Below, one piece after another: positions 43,682-51,097 of a DNA stretch of 64,000 bases. A program made the position numbers and the translations under genes. This stretch comes from Pseudoxanthomonas suwonensis (lineage in GTDB: Bacteria > Pseudomonadota > Gammaproteobacteria > Xanthomonadales > Xanthomonadaceae), in NCBI GenBank assembly GCA_003240695.1, contig QFNC01000001.1, positions 232,347 to 296,346 on the forward strand. Reading direction: 5' to 3'. The first letter of the stretch is position 1. Every line of letters begins with the position of its first letter. The notes below the pieces were generated by a model. It was not told the origin of the DNA and ran no database searches. It was given only the letters and a program-made list of their open reading frames with translations.

Positions 43682-44640
43682 TGCACGCACTGATGGCCGC
43701 GGCTCTGCTGCCGGCGCTGGCCGGCTGCAGTGGCGGCGATGATCCGGCCGCCAGCGATCCTGCTGCGCAGGCAGCGGCCAGCCAGGCGCAGGCGGCATTC
43801 CAGGCCGAGCAGGACCAGTGGCGCGACCGCCGCCTGGACGACCTGCTGAAACCCGACGGCTGGACCAGTCTGACAGGTCTGCACTGGCTGCAGGTCCGCA
43901 AGCATTTCGTCGGCAGTGGGCCGGAAAACGGCATCCGCCTGCCGCAGGGGCCGGAAAAACTCGGATTGGTCGATCTGGAACAGGATGGCAGTGTGTACTT
44001 CACCCCGGCCAGCGGAGTGACTGTGCTGCGCGGCGACGCACCATTGCGCGGTCGAACGCGATTGCAGACCGATGCCGATGGCCGGAGCGCCGATGTCATC
44101 ACCTTCGACGACGGCAAGGGCAGTGCCAGCGTGATCAAGCGCGGCCAGCGTCATGCCCTGCGCACCCGCCATGCCGATGCCTACACCCGCACCGGTTTCA
44201 CCCGGCTGGAATACTGGCCGGCCAATCCGGACTGGACACTGCCCGCGCGCTTCATCGCCAATCCGCCGGGCAGCACGCAGGAGGTGGTGACGCTGATCAA
44301 CACCGTCGAACAGCTGCCCAATCCCGGCGTGCTGGAATTCGAGCACGGCGGCGCCACCCATCGCCTGCAGGCCCTGGACGACGGCAGCGACATGCTGTTC
44401 GTGATCTTCGCCGACCGCACCAACCGCGACCAGAGCTACAGCGCCGGCCGTTACCTGGCCGTGCCCAAGCCGGATGGAAACGGCAACACCCGCATCGATT
44501 TCAACCAGTCCTACAACCCGCCGTGCGTGTTCACCGATTACGCCACCTGTCCGCTGCCGCCGCGCGACAATCGCCTGAACATCGCCATCGAGGCGGGTGA
44601 AAAGCGCTACGTCCGTCCCAAACCGCCAGCCGAGTCCTGA
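43660..44640 (+). CDS. DUF1684 lipoprotein
   Basis: 326 residues from ATG 43660, overlapping mutL by 22 bases; ATG 43681 at the mutL stop is an alternative. Lipobox LAGC, an Ala/Gln-rich spacer, then DUF1684 with LTGLHWLQVRKHFVG, FTRLEYWPANPDWTLPARF and DFNQSYNPPCVFTDYATCPLPP. Periplasmic; function unknown. Its stop overlaps the next ATG (TGATG). Confidence 0.9.
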   Translation: MVPARTLMHALMAAALLPALAGCSGGDDPAASDPAAQAAASQAQAAFQAEQDQWRDRRLDDLLKPDGWTSLTGLHWLQVRKHFVGSGPENGIRLPQGPEKLGLVDLEQDGSVYFTPASGVTVLRGDAPLRGRTRLQTDADGRSADVITFDDGKGSASVIKRGQRHALRTRHADAYTRTGFTRLEYWPANPDWTLPARFIANPPGSTQEVVTLINTVEQLPNPGVLEFEHGGATHRLQALDDGSDMLFVIFADRTNRDQSYSAGRYLAVPKPDGNGNTRIDFNQSYNPPCVFTDYATCPLPPRDNRLNIAIEAGEKRYVRPKPPAES

Positions 44641-45719
44641 TGCCCGCCATGCCGCAATCGTCCGTGCGTTTACTGCTGTTTTCCATCACCCTGTCGTTGG
44701 CTTTCGGCGTCGCCGCAAGCGGATGTGCGCGCCATGCGGCGCAAGCGGATGTGTCTGCCCGATCGCACGCGCCGGCAGCCGCACAGGACGCGCCTGCGAA
44801 CCCGGCACCGACCTTGGAATCGCCATCGCCCAAGCCGGATCCCGCTGCGGCCCGCACGCCACCGGTACCGCTGCTGTGGAAGGTGTCCGACGCCGACAAC
44901 AGCCTGTACCTGCTGGGCTCGTTCCATCTGCTCAAGCCGGACGACGTTCCGTTTTCAGCCGACGTGGATGCCGCGTTCGCCGATGCCGAGTCGCTGCTGT
45001 TCGAAATCGACCCGGCCGACATGCAGTCGGGCGATGCGGCCACCTACATGGCCCGCACCGCGATGCGCGAGGACGGCACCCGCCTGAACGACGTGCTGCC
45101 CAAGGCCACCGCCGACAAGCTGGACACATGGCTGCAGGAACGCGGTTCCGGCATGCTGGCGATGGGCATGAACGGCACCGTGCTGCAGATGTTCGACGCC
45201 TGGTACGTCGGGCTGCTGGTGACCCTGCAGGAAATGATGGCGCACGGGCTCGATCCCGAGCACGGCATGGATCAGGTCATCGCCGGGCAGGCCGGCAGCG
45301 CGAAGAAAGCGACGGCCGGCCTGGAAACGGTGCAGGAGCAGATCCGCTTTCTCGACGGCATGGAACACGACGAGCAGATCCAGATGCTCGACGAAGCCCT
45401 GACCATGAGCACCAACACGGCCGGGCTGGACAAGCTGCACGGTGCCTGGCGCGACGGCGATGCCGAGATGCTGTGGAAGGAGATGGCGCTGGACATGAAG
45501 CGGGCCTACCCGCAGCTGTACCAGCGCGTCAATGTCGATCGCAACGACAACTGGGTGCCGAAACTGGAGGCGCGGCTCAAGGCGCCGGGCACCGACGACA
45601 CGCTGGTGGTGGTCGGCGCCTTGCACCTTCTGGGCGAGGATGGCGTCGTCGAAAAGCTGCGCGCCCGCGGTTACCGGGTGGAACGCATCTGCAGTGCCTG
45701 CGCGACCGGAAAACGCTGA
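44640..45719 (+). CDS. TraB/GumN family protein
   Basis: 359 residues, probably a lipoprotein (ASGC near residue 29) with a Pro/Ala-rich spacer. TraB/GumN domain from about residue 75: LWKVSDADNSLYLLGSFHLL with the GxxH motif, EIDPADM, and the closing TLVVVGALHLLGEDGV with the second conserved GxxH. The fold is that of TIKI-type metalloproteases; substrate unknown. Coupled to the DUF1684 gene. Confidence 0.9.
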   Translation: MPAMPQSSVRLLLFSITLSLAFGVAASGCARHAAQADVSARSHAPAAAQDAPANPAPTLESPSPKPDPAAARTPPVPLLWKVSDADNSLYLLGSFHLLKPDDVPFSADVDAAFADAESLLFEIDPADMQSGDAATYMARTAMREDGTRLNDVLPKATADKLDTWLQERGSGMLAMGMNGTVLQMFDAWYVGLLVTLQEMMAHGLDPEHGMDQVIAGQAGSAKKATAGLETVQEQIRFLDGMEHDEQIQMLDEALTMSTNTAGLDKLHGAWRDGDAEMLWKEMALDMKRAYPQLYQRVNVDRNDNWVPKLEARLKAPGTDDTLVVVGALHLLGEDGVVEKLRARGYRVERICSACATGKR

Positions 45720-45755
45720 ACCGGTTGGGTTTAAGCCGGTTGATCTGGACCGGAT

Positions 45756-46187
45756 CTAAACCGGAATCAGCTCGATGCAATCCACCGGACACGGCGGCAG
45801 GCACAGCGCGCAGCCGGTGCACCACGGTTCGATCACCGCATGCATCAGCTTGCTGCCGCCCACGATGGCATCCACCGGGCAGGCCTGGATGCACTTGGTG
45901 CAGCCGATGCAGGCTTCCTCGATGATCGCCGCCACCTGCGCCGGCGGTTGCAGGCCGCGACCGCGGTCGTAGGGTCGTGCCGGAACGCCCAGCAGCCACG
46001 CCAGCGCACGTGCGCCGGCATCGCCGCCGGGCGGGCAACGGTCGATGTCCGCCTCGCCGCATGCCATCGCCTCGGCATACGGCCGGCAGCCATCGAAACC
46101 GCATTGCCCGCACTGGGTCTGCGGCAGCAGCCGGTCCAGCCGTTCCACCAGTTCGATCGAGCCGATCGGTGCGCGTGGAAGTGCCAT
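45756..46187 (-). CDS. rnfB: RnfB/RsxB-type iron-sulfur protein, short soluble form
   Basis: 143 residues. A CGQCGFDGCRPYAEAM iron-sulfur domain followed by a two-cluster ferredoxin (CIGCTKCIQACPVDAI and CTGCALCLPPCPVDCI). The N-terminal membrane helix of E. coli RsxB is missing, as in other xanthomonads. The remaining rnf genes are not present here, so it may act with a different electron partner. Start at ATG 46187, 29 bases after metG. Confidence 0.9.
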   Translation of the reverse strand: MALPRAPIGSIELVERLDRLLPQTQCGQCGFDGCRPYAEAMACGEADIDRCPPGGDAGARALAWLLGVPARPYDRGRGLQPPAQVAAIIEEACIGCTKCIQACPVDAIVGGSKLMHAVIEPWCTGCALCLPPCPVDCIELIPV

Positions 46188-46215
46188 CGCAGCAGGCGTT
46201 GCGATGCCGTTTCGG

Positions 46216-48291
46216 TCAGCGCACCGGCATGCCGGGTTGCGCACCGTCATCCGCATCCAGCAGGAACAGGTCGCCGCCATCGAACCCGGCCGACAGGATC
46301 ATCCCTTCGCTGGTGCCGAAACGCATCTTGCGCGGCGCCAGGTTGGCGACGAACACCACGCGCCGTCCCACCAGTGCGGCAGGATCGGCATAGCTGGCAC
46401 GGATACCCGAGAAAATCTGCCGCCGGCCCAGATCGCCTGCATCCAGTTCGAAACGCAGCAGCTTGTCCGATCCGTCCACGGCCTCGCAGGCCAGCACCGT
46501 GCCGATGCGCAGGTCGAGCCTGGCAAAGTCGTCGATGCCGATGGTGGCGGCCATGCCGGATACTGCAGCGGCCGGCGTCGCCACGGGCTTGGCGGAATCG
46601 GCGGCTTTGGCGGTGGCCGTGCTCGCCCGGGCGGCGGGCTGGATGGTGTCCTTGCTGGCGTCGATCATGGCAGTGATCCGGGTCGGGTCGATGCGGGTGA
46701 ACAGCGGTGCATACGTGTTGATGCTGCGGCCCAGCAGCGGGGATTTCAGGTCATCCCAGTGCTGCAGCGGCACATCCAGAAAGGCGGCCACGTCGGCTGC
46801 CACGCGCGGCAGCACCGGTGCCAGCGCGCCGGCCAGCACCCGGAACAGATTCAGTCCCTGCGTGCACACGGCCTGCAGCTGCGCATCGCTTCCGTCCTGC
46901 TTGGCCAGCACCCACGGCTTTTGCGTGTCGATGTACTGGTTGGCCTCGTCGGCCAGTGCCATCACCGTGCGCAGGGCCGTGGCCGGGGCGTTGTCGGCAT
47001 AGGCGCGGCGGATGCCGGGCAGGGCGTCGACGAAGCGTTGCAGCAGCGCCGGATCGGGCAATGCAGCCGCCAGCCGGCCATCGAAGCGCTTGTCGATGAA
47101 ACCGGCGCAGCGGCTGGCCAGATTCACGAATTTTCCGACCAGGTCGCTGTTCACGCGGGTCACGAAATCGGCCAGATTCAGGTCCAGATCGTCCACGCCG
47201 CCGCTGGACTTGGTGGCAAAGTAGTAGCGCAGCGCATCCGGGTCCAGGCCGCTGTCCAACCAGGTGCGCGCCAGGATGAAGGTGCCGCGCGATTTCGACA
47301 TCTTCGCCCCGTCCACCATCAGATAGCCGTTCACGTGCAGCCGCGTGGGCGTGCGCAGGCCGGCGCCGTGCAGCACCGCCGGCCAGAACAGGCCGTGGAA
47401 ATTCACGATGTCCTTGCCGATGAAGTGGTGCAGTTCGGCCCTGCTGTCCGGCGCGATCAATGCCTCGAAATCGTGGCCGTCGCGTTCGCACAGTGCCTGC
47501 AGACTGGCCAGGTAACCGATCGGTGCATCCAGCCACACGTAGAAGTACTTGCCCGGCTGCCCGGGAATCTGGAAGCCGAAGTAGGGCGCATCGCGCGAGA
47601 TGTCCCAGGCGCGCAGGCCGCCTTCGCCATCCAGCCATTCTCCCAGCTTGGCCTTGACTCCGTCTGCGGCCACCTCGCCCTGCAGCCAGCTGCGCAGGAA
47701 TGTGTCGAAATGGCCCAGCTCGAAGAAGAAATGCTCCGAATCGCGCAGTTCCGGCACTGCCCCGGACACCACCGAGCGCGGCTCCTTCAGCTCGGTCGGC
47801 GCATAAGTGGCCCCGCAGTGTTCGCAGTTGTCGCCGTACTGGTCCGGCGTGGCGCAGTTCGGGCAAATGCCCTTGACGTAGCGGTCCGGCAGGAACATCT
47901 GCCGCTGCGGGTCGAACAGCTGCGACACCGACCGTCTGGCGATGTGCCCGCCCGCGTCCAGCGCCGCGTAGATACGCTCCACCAGCGCCCGGTTGTGCGG
48001 TGCGTGGGTGGAGTCGTAGTGGTCGAAGGCCACGCCGAAGGCGGCGAAATCGCGTTCGTGCCCGGCCTGGATGCCGCGGATGAAGGCTTCAGGCGTGGTG
48101 CCGGCCTTCTCCGCCGCCAGCATGATCGGCGTGCCGTGGGTATCGTCGGCGCACACGAAGTGCACGGTGTGGCCCTCCAGCCGCGCGGCGCGGGTCCAGA
48201 TGTCGCCCTGCATGTAGCCCACCAGATGCCCGATGTGCAGTGGGCCGTTGGCGTAGGGCAGGGCGCAGGTGACGGCGATCGTATTGGACAT
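46216..48291 (-). CDS. metG: Methionine--tRNA ligase
   Basis: 691 residues. HIGH motif (GPLHIGHLVGY), zinc site CPNC...CEHC (CPNCATPDQYGDNCEHCG), KMSKS (GAKMSKSRGT), helical anticodon-binding domain, and a C-terminal tRNA-binding dimerisation domain (about 590-691, DFARLDLRIGTVLACE) linked by an Ala/Thr-rich spacer. Start at ATG 48291; upstream in-frame sequence is not coding-like. Confidence 0.96.
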   Translation of the reverse strand: MSNTIAVTCALPYANGPLHIGHLVGYMQGDIWTRAARLEGHTVHFVCADDTHGTPIMLAAEKAGTTPEAFIRGIQAGHERDFAAFGVAFDHYDSTHAPHNRALVERIYAALDAGGHIARRSVSQLFDPQRQMFLPDRYVKGICPNCATPDQYGDNCEHCGATYAPTELKEPRSVVSGAVPELRDSEHFFFELGHFDTFLRSWLQGEVAADGVKAKLGEWLDGEGGLRAWDISRDAPYFGFQIPGQPGKYFYVWLDAPIGYLASLQALCERDGHDFEALIAPDSRAELHHFIGKDIVNFHGLFWPAVLHGAGLRTPTRLHVNGYLMVDGAKMSKSRGTFILARTWLDSGLDPDALRYYFATKSSGGVDDLDLNLADFVTRVNSDLVGKFVNLASRCAGFIDKRFDGRLAAALPDPALLQRFVDALPGIRRAYADNAPATALRTVMALADEANQYIDTQKPWVLAKQDGSDAQLQAVCTQGLNLFRVLAGALAPVLPRVAADVAAFLDVPLQHWDDLKSPLLGRSINTYAPLFTRIDPTRITAMIDASKDTIQPAARASTATAKAADSAKPVATPAAAVSGMAATIGIDDFARLDLRIGTVLACEAVDGSDKLLRFELDAGDLGRRQIFSGIRASYADPAALVGRRVVFVANLAPRKMRFGTSEGMILSAGFDGGDLFLLDADDGAQPGMPVR

Positions 48292-48360
48292 GGCATCGAT
48301 GCGGCGGAGTGGCCGCGGATTATCGCATGCAGCCATCCGGATGCCGGGCGCTGCAACGCA

Positions 48361-48385
48361 AACGGCCCGGACATGCCGGGCCGTT
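48361..48385 (-). terminator. Terminator of the DUF2147 gene
   Basis: AACGGCCCGG and CCGGGCCGTT form a perfect 10-base stem with a five-base loop; on the minus strand TTT follows. It separates the DUF2147 gene from metG. Confidence 0.65.
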
Positions 48386-48414
48386 GCCGATCCCACGCCG
48401 GGATGTGAATGTGC

Positions 48415-48840
48415 TTACTGCTTCACCCAGGTAGCCGTGCGGCAGAACATCAGCTTGCAACCGGTCACGTTGAGCTTCTTGCCGCCGTCGGCCAGTTCCA
48501 CCGACTTGGCCTTGAAGTTGTCGCCGCTGGACGGCTTGAAGCCATTGCCGTCGCCCCACACGCCGTTGCCCTTGCTCTTCAGGTTCCACAGCACAGGCAT
48601 GCCGATGATGGACTTGCCCTTGTCCTTGCCCGAGCACTTGTCGCAGGTGGGCGATGCGGCAATGTTCTCCACGATCTTGGCGGCCAGCGTGCCGTTCTTG
48701 GTCTCGTACACCTCCACGACGGTCATGGCCTTGCCGGTCTCGTCGTCGAGCGTCTGCCACTTGCCGATCGGCGAGGACTGGGCGAATGCGGCCGTCGGCA
48801 GCAGGGCCAGGGCAGCGATGAGTGCGGTCTTGATGTGCAT
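48415..48840 (-). CDS. DUF2147 secreted protein
   Basis: 141 residues. Signal peptide (LIAALALLPTAAFAQ), then DUF2147 with SPIGKWQTLDDETGKAMTVVEVYE, a CDKC motif (CxxC) and LNVTGCKLMFCRTATW. Lipocalin-like small periplasmic protein; function unknown. Confidence 0.9.
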   Translation of the reverse strand: MHIKTALIAALALLPTAAFAQSSPIGKWQTLDDETGKAMTVVEVYETKNGTLAAKIVENIAASPTCDKCSGKDKGKSIIGMPVLWNLKSKGNGVWGDGNGFKPSSGDNFKAKSVELADGGKKLNVTGCKLMFCRTATWVKQ

Positions 48841-48986
48841 GGATCCCCTCCCGAGGGATGAATGGCGGCGGTCGTGCCGGTGTGTGCGTTATAGCAGGAA
48901 TGCGGCGACTCGCACGGACAGACACCGCAGGTGTTCAGCCTGCGATGCCATGCTCCAAGCCAAGCAGCTTGTGTCTGCTGCGTTGG

Positions 48987-51029
48987 CTACAACCCGCCTT
49001 GCCCGCAGCCCTTTTGCAGATAGGTTTCGATGAACCGCAGCTGATCGCCCATGATTTTCCGGGTCCAGGCAGGACCGTGGGCATAATCCTTGATTTCGTG
49101 GTATTCAACCGGCACGTTCGAATTCTTGGCTGCATTTACGAACCACTCGGACTGTTCCAGTGGCACGATGCGATCCCGATCTCCGTGGTAGACCATGATC
49201 GGGATCTTGATTTGCGCGGCCTTGTCAGCCGGACTCAAACCTTCAACCGTGGGAGCCTGCGCTTCGCGGAAGAAGGGGTTGGTGTAGAACCGTGCCCAGA
49301 TGCGCTTGATGTCGGATACGCCCGCACCTGCGATGGCGCACTTGTACAGATCGTTCGGTCGCACCGAAGCGGCAAAGGCTGCATAGCCTCCGTAGGAAAA
49401 GCCGAACATGGCGATGCGTCCGGGAATGGCGATCTTGTTGTCGATCAGCCACTTCGCGCCATCATCCTTGTCGTCCTGCATCTTCTGACCCCATTCGGCG
49501 TCGCCTGCCATCCATAGCTTGCGGCCCCAGCCTTCCGAGCCGCGATACTGCGGCTGCAATACTGCCATGCACCGGGAGACCATCAATGGAACCCACATGG
49601 AACCGTCGAAATTTATCGTATCGCGTGCCCATGGGCCGCCGTGTGGATGGATCACAGTAGGCCACGGCCCTGTGCCACATAACTCGGGGTTAGGTTTGGT
49701 CAGGAAGGCTGGAATGTCGAGTCCATCGCGCGCCTTGTAATACACGAAATTGGTCTGCCCAAGTGAGCGTGGATCGATCTGTGGATACGCCTCGGCTAGC
49801 GGGCTCAGCTTCCCGTCTTGAAAAAGATAGAATTTGGGCGGGGAGGCTGGGCCTTCCGTCATCGCAATCACCGTTGACAGGTCAGGAGTGAAGTCAACCA
49901 GAGTGACGTCCACCTTTTCCGGGTAATTGAACCGCATTTTCTTCTTCGAGGCGATGTCTATGGCTTCGATCGATGATGGCGTGACGCCAAGTGCCTTGCG
50001 TATGCCTGCATCCAGTGAAGCCATTGCCGGAGAGGTCCATTGCGTATCCGGCTCGCGTAATCCGTTGTATGTCACGCCGAGAATATCGCCTTGTTTGTAT
50101 TTGTCGGAATTGGTGTGATGCGCCACGATAACTCCGCTTGCATCGAACAGTTTGTGTTCGAAGAGAGTGTCAACCCGCTTGCGCTCACGGATATTGTATT
50201 CATAGATTGCTCTTTTGTCCGAGCCGGCATTGCTCGAGAGGAACGCGATATTGGGGTCTTTCGCGAACCCGACCACCTGGTTCACATCACGGTTTTTCGA
50301 ATATGACCTGAAATGCTCTTCCCATGCGCCAGTGTCAGGATTTCTGAATTCGGTCTGTACATACGCCCCCTTTCCATCGGTGTTGCCTTTCAGGCGGGAC
50401 CGGAGATTTCCATCGAGATCCGTCACGTATTCCCAAACCTTGTCATCCGACTGCTGGATTCGTTCGGCACGGAAGTTGCGAATATTGACTTTATACACGT
50501 CACCTGCAGTGTTGCCCACATTGTTGACCAGCAGGACATGGTCTGGGTCATTGGGGAGCGAGTCGAGAATGGTTGGATTACTCAATGATTGCGCAAGCTC
50601 TGCATCACGGCTCATCGCTCTTGGCTGGGGCAGAGGCTCATTCCAGTTTTTGCCCTCGATATCCGTGATCATCAGTTTGTTGATGAATGTTTTCAGGACG
50701 CGATCGGTTCTCAGGTCGTAGGGTTGCCAGAGAGACACGGCAAGCAAGCCGTTCTTGATGAATGATACGCCACTGAACTTCATCTTTTCAGAGCCGATCA
50801 GCGTCGGTTTCTTGTCCATTGCGTCGAGCTTCCAGACGGCGATGACGCGCTGCTCTCCGTCCGATTGCAGCGCAGCCAGATATTTTCCATCCGGCGAAAG
50901 GCTGAAACTGCTGTATTTCGGATACGCCGCCAGTTGTTCGATGGTTGGAACACTCGGCTTCTGTGCAGAAACCGGTGCCGACAGAGCTAGAAGCACGGCA
51001 ATCGCAGGAACGGAGATGGACTTGTTCAT
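48987..51029 (-). CDS. S9 family prolyl oligopeptidase, secreted
   Basis: 680 residues. Signal peptide (AIAVLLALSAPVSAQ), a seven-bladed beta-propeller (about 30-400), then an alpha/beta hydrolase domain. Catalytic serine in GFSYGGYAA, aspartate in VYHGDRDRIVP and histidine in KDYAHGP. Cleaves short peptides in the periplasm. It follows the TonB receptor gene at 51-54 kb by about 70 bases with a hairpin between, and the two share a lower GC content than the flanks, suggesting import and digestion of peptides as one acquired unit. Confidence 0.93.
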   Translation of the reverse strand: MNKSISVPAIAVLLALSAPVSAQKPSVPTIEQLAAYPKYSSFSLSPDGKYLAALQSDGEQRVIAVWKLDAMDKKPTLIGSEKMKFSGVSFIKNGLLAVSLWQPYDLRTDRVLKTFINKLMITDIEGKNWNEPLPQPRAMSRDAELAQSLSNPTILDSLPNDPDHVLLVNNVGNTAGDVYKVNIRNFRAERIQQSDDKVWEYVTDLDGNLRSRLKGNTDGKGAYVQTEFRNPDTGAWEEHFRSYSKNRDVNQVVGFAKDPNIAFLSSNAGSDKRAIYEYNIRERKRVDTLFEHKLFDASGVIVAHHTNSDKYKQGDILGVTYNGLREPDTQWTSPAMASLDAGIRKALGVTPSSIEAIDIASKKKMRFNYPEKVDVTLVDFTPDLSTVIAMTEGPASPPKFYLFQDGKLSPLAEAYPQIDPRSLGQTNFVYYKARDGLDIPAFLTKPNPELCGTGPWPTVIHPHGGPWARDTINFDGSMWVPLMVSRCMAVLQPQYRGSEGWGRKLWMAGDAEWGQKMQDDKDDGAKWLIDNKIAIPGRIAMFGFSYGGYAAFAASVRPNDLYKCAIAGAGVSDIKRIWARFYTNPFFREAQAPTVEGLSPADKAAQIKIPIMVYHGDRDRIVPLEQSEWFVNAAKNSNVPVEYHEIKDYAHGPAWTRKIMGDQLRFIETYLQKGCGQGGL

Positions 51030-51057
51030 GGTTTGATGTCACTGGCCTGGAAATGAA

Positions 51058-51086
51058 GAAGCCGCCACTTGGCGAGTGGCGGCTTC
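51058..51086 (-). terminator. Hairpin between TonB receptor and S9 peptidase genes
   Basis: A perfect 12-base stem (GAAGCCGCCACT with AGTGGCGGCTTC) and five-base loop; on the minus strand TTCATTT follows. It may end most transcripts after the receptor gene and let some read on into the peptidase gene. Confidence 0.7.
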
Positions 51087-51097
51087 CGGCGGGTGGA

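Noticed and set aside
45720..45755. Repeated ACCGG motifs between the GumN and rnfB genes as a terminator
   Set aside because: They can pair only weakly and no T run follows; too little to call.
46045..48408. A 787-codon plus-strand open frame across metG
   Set aside because: His/Gln-rich antisense shadow of metG with no domain features.
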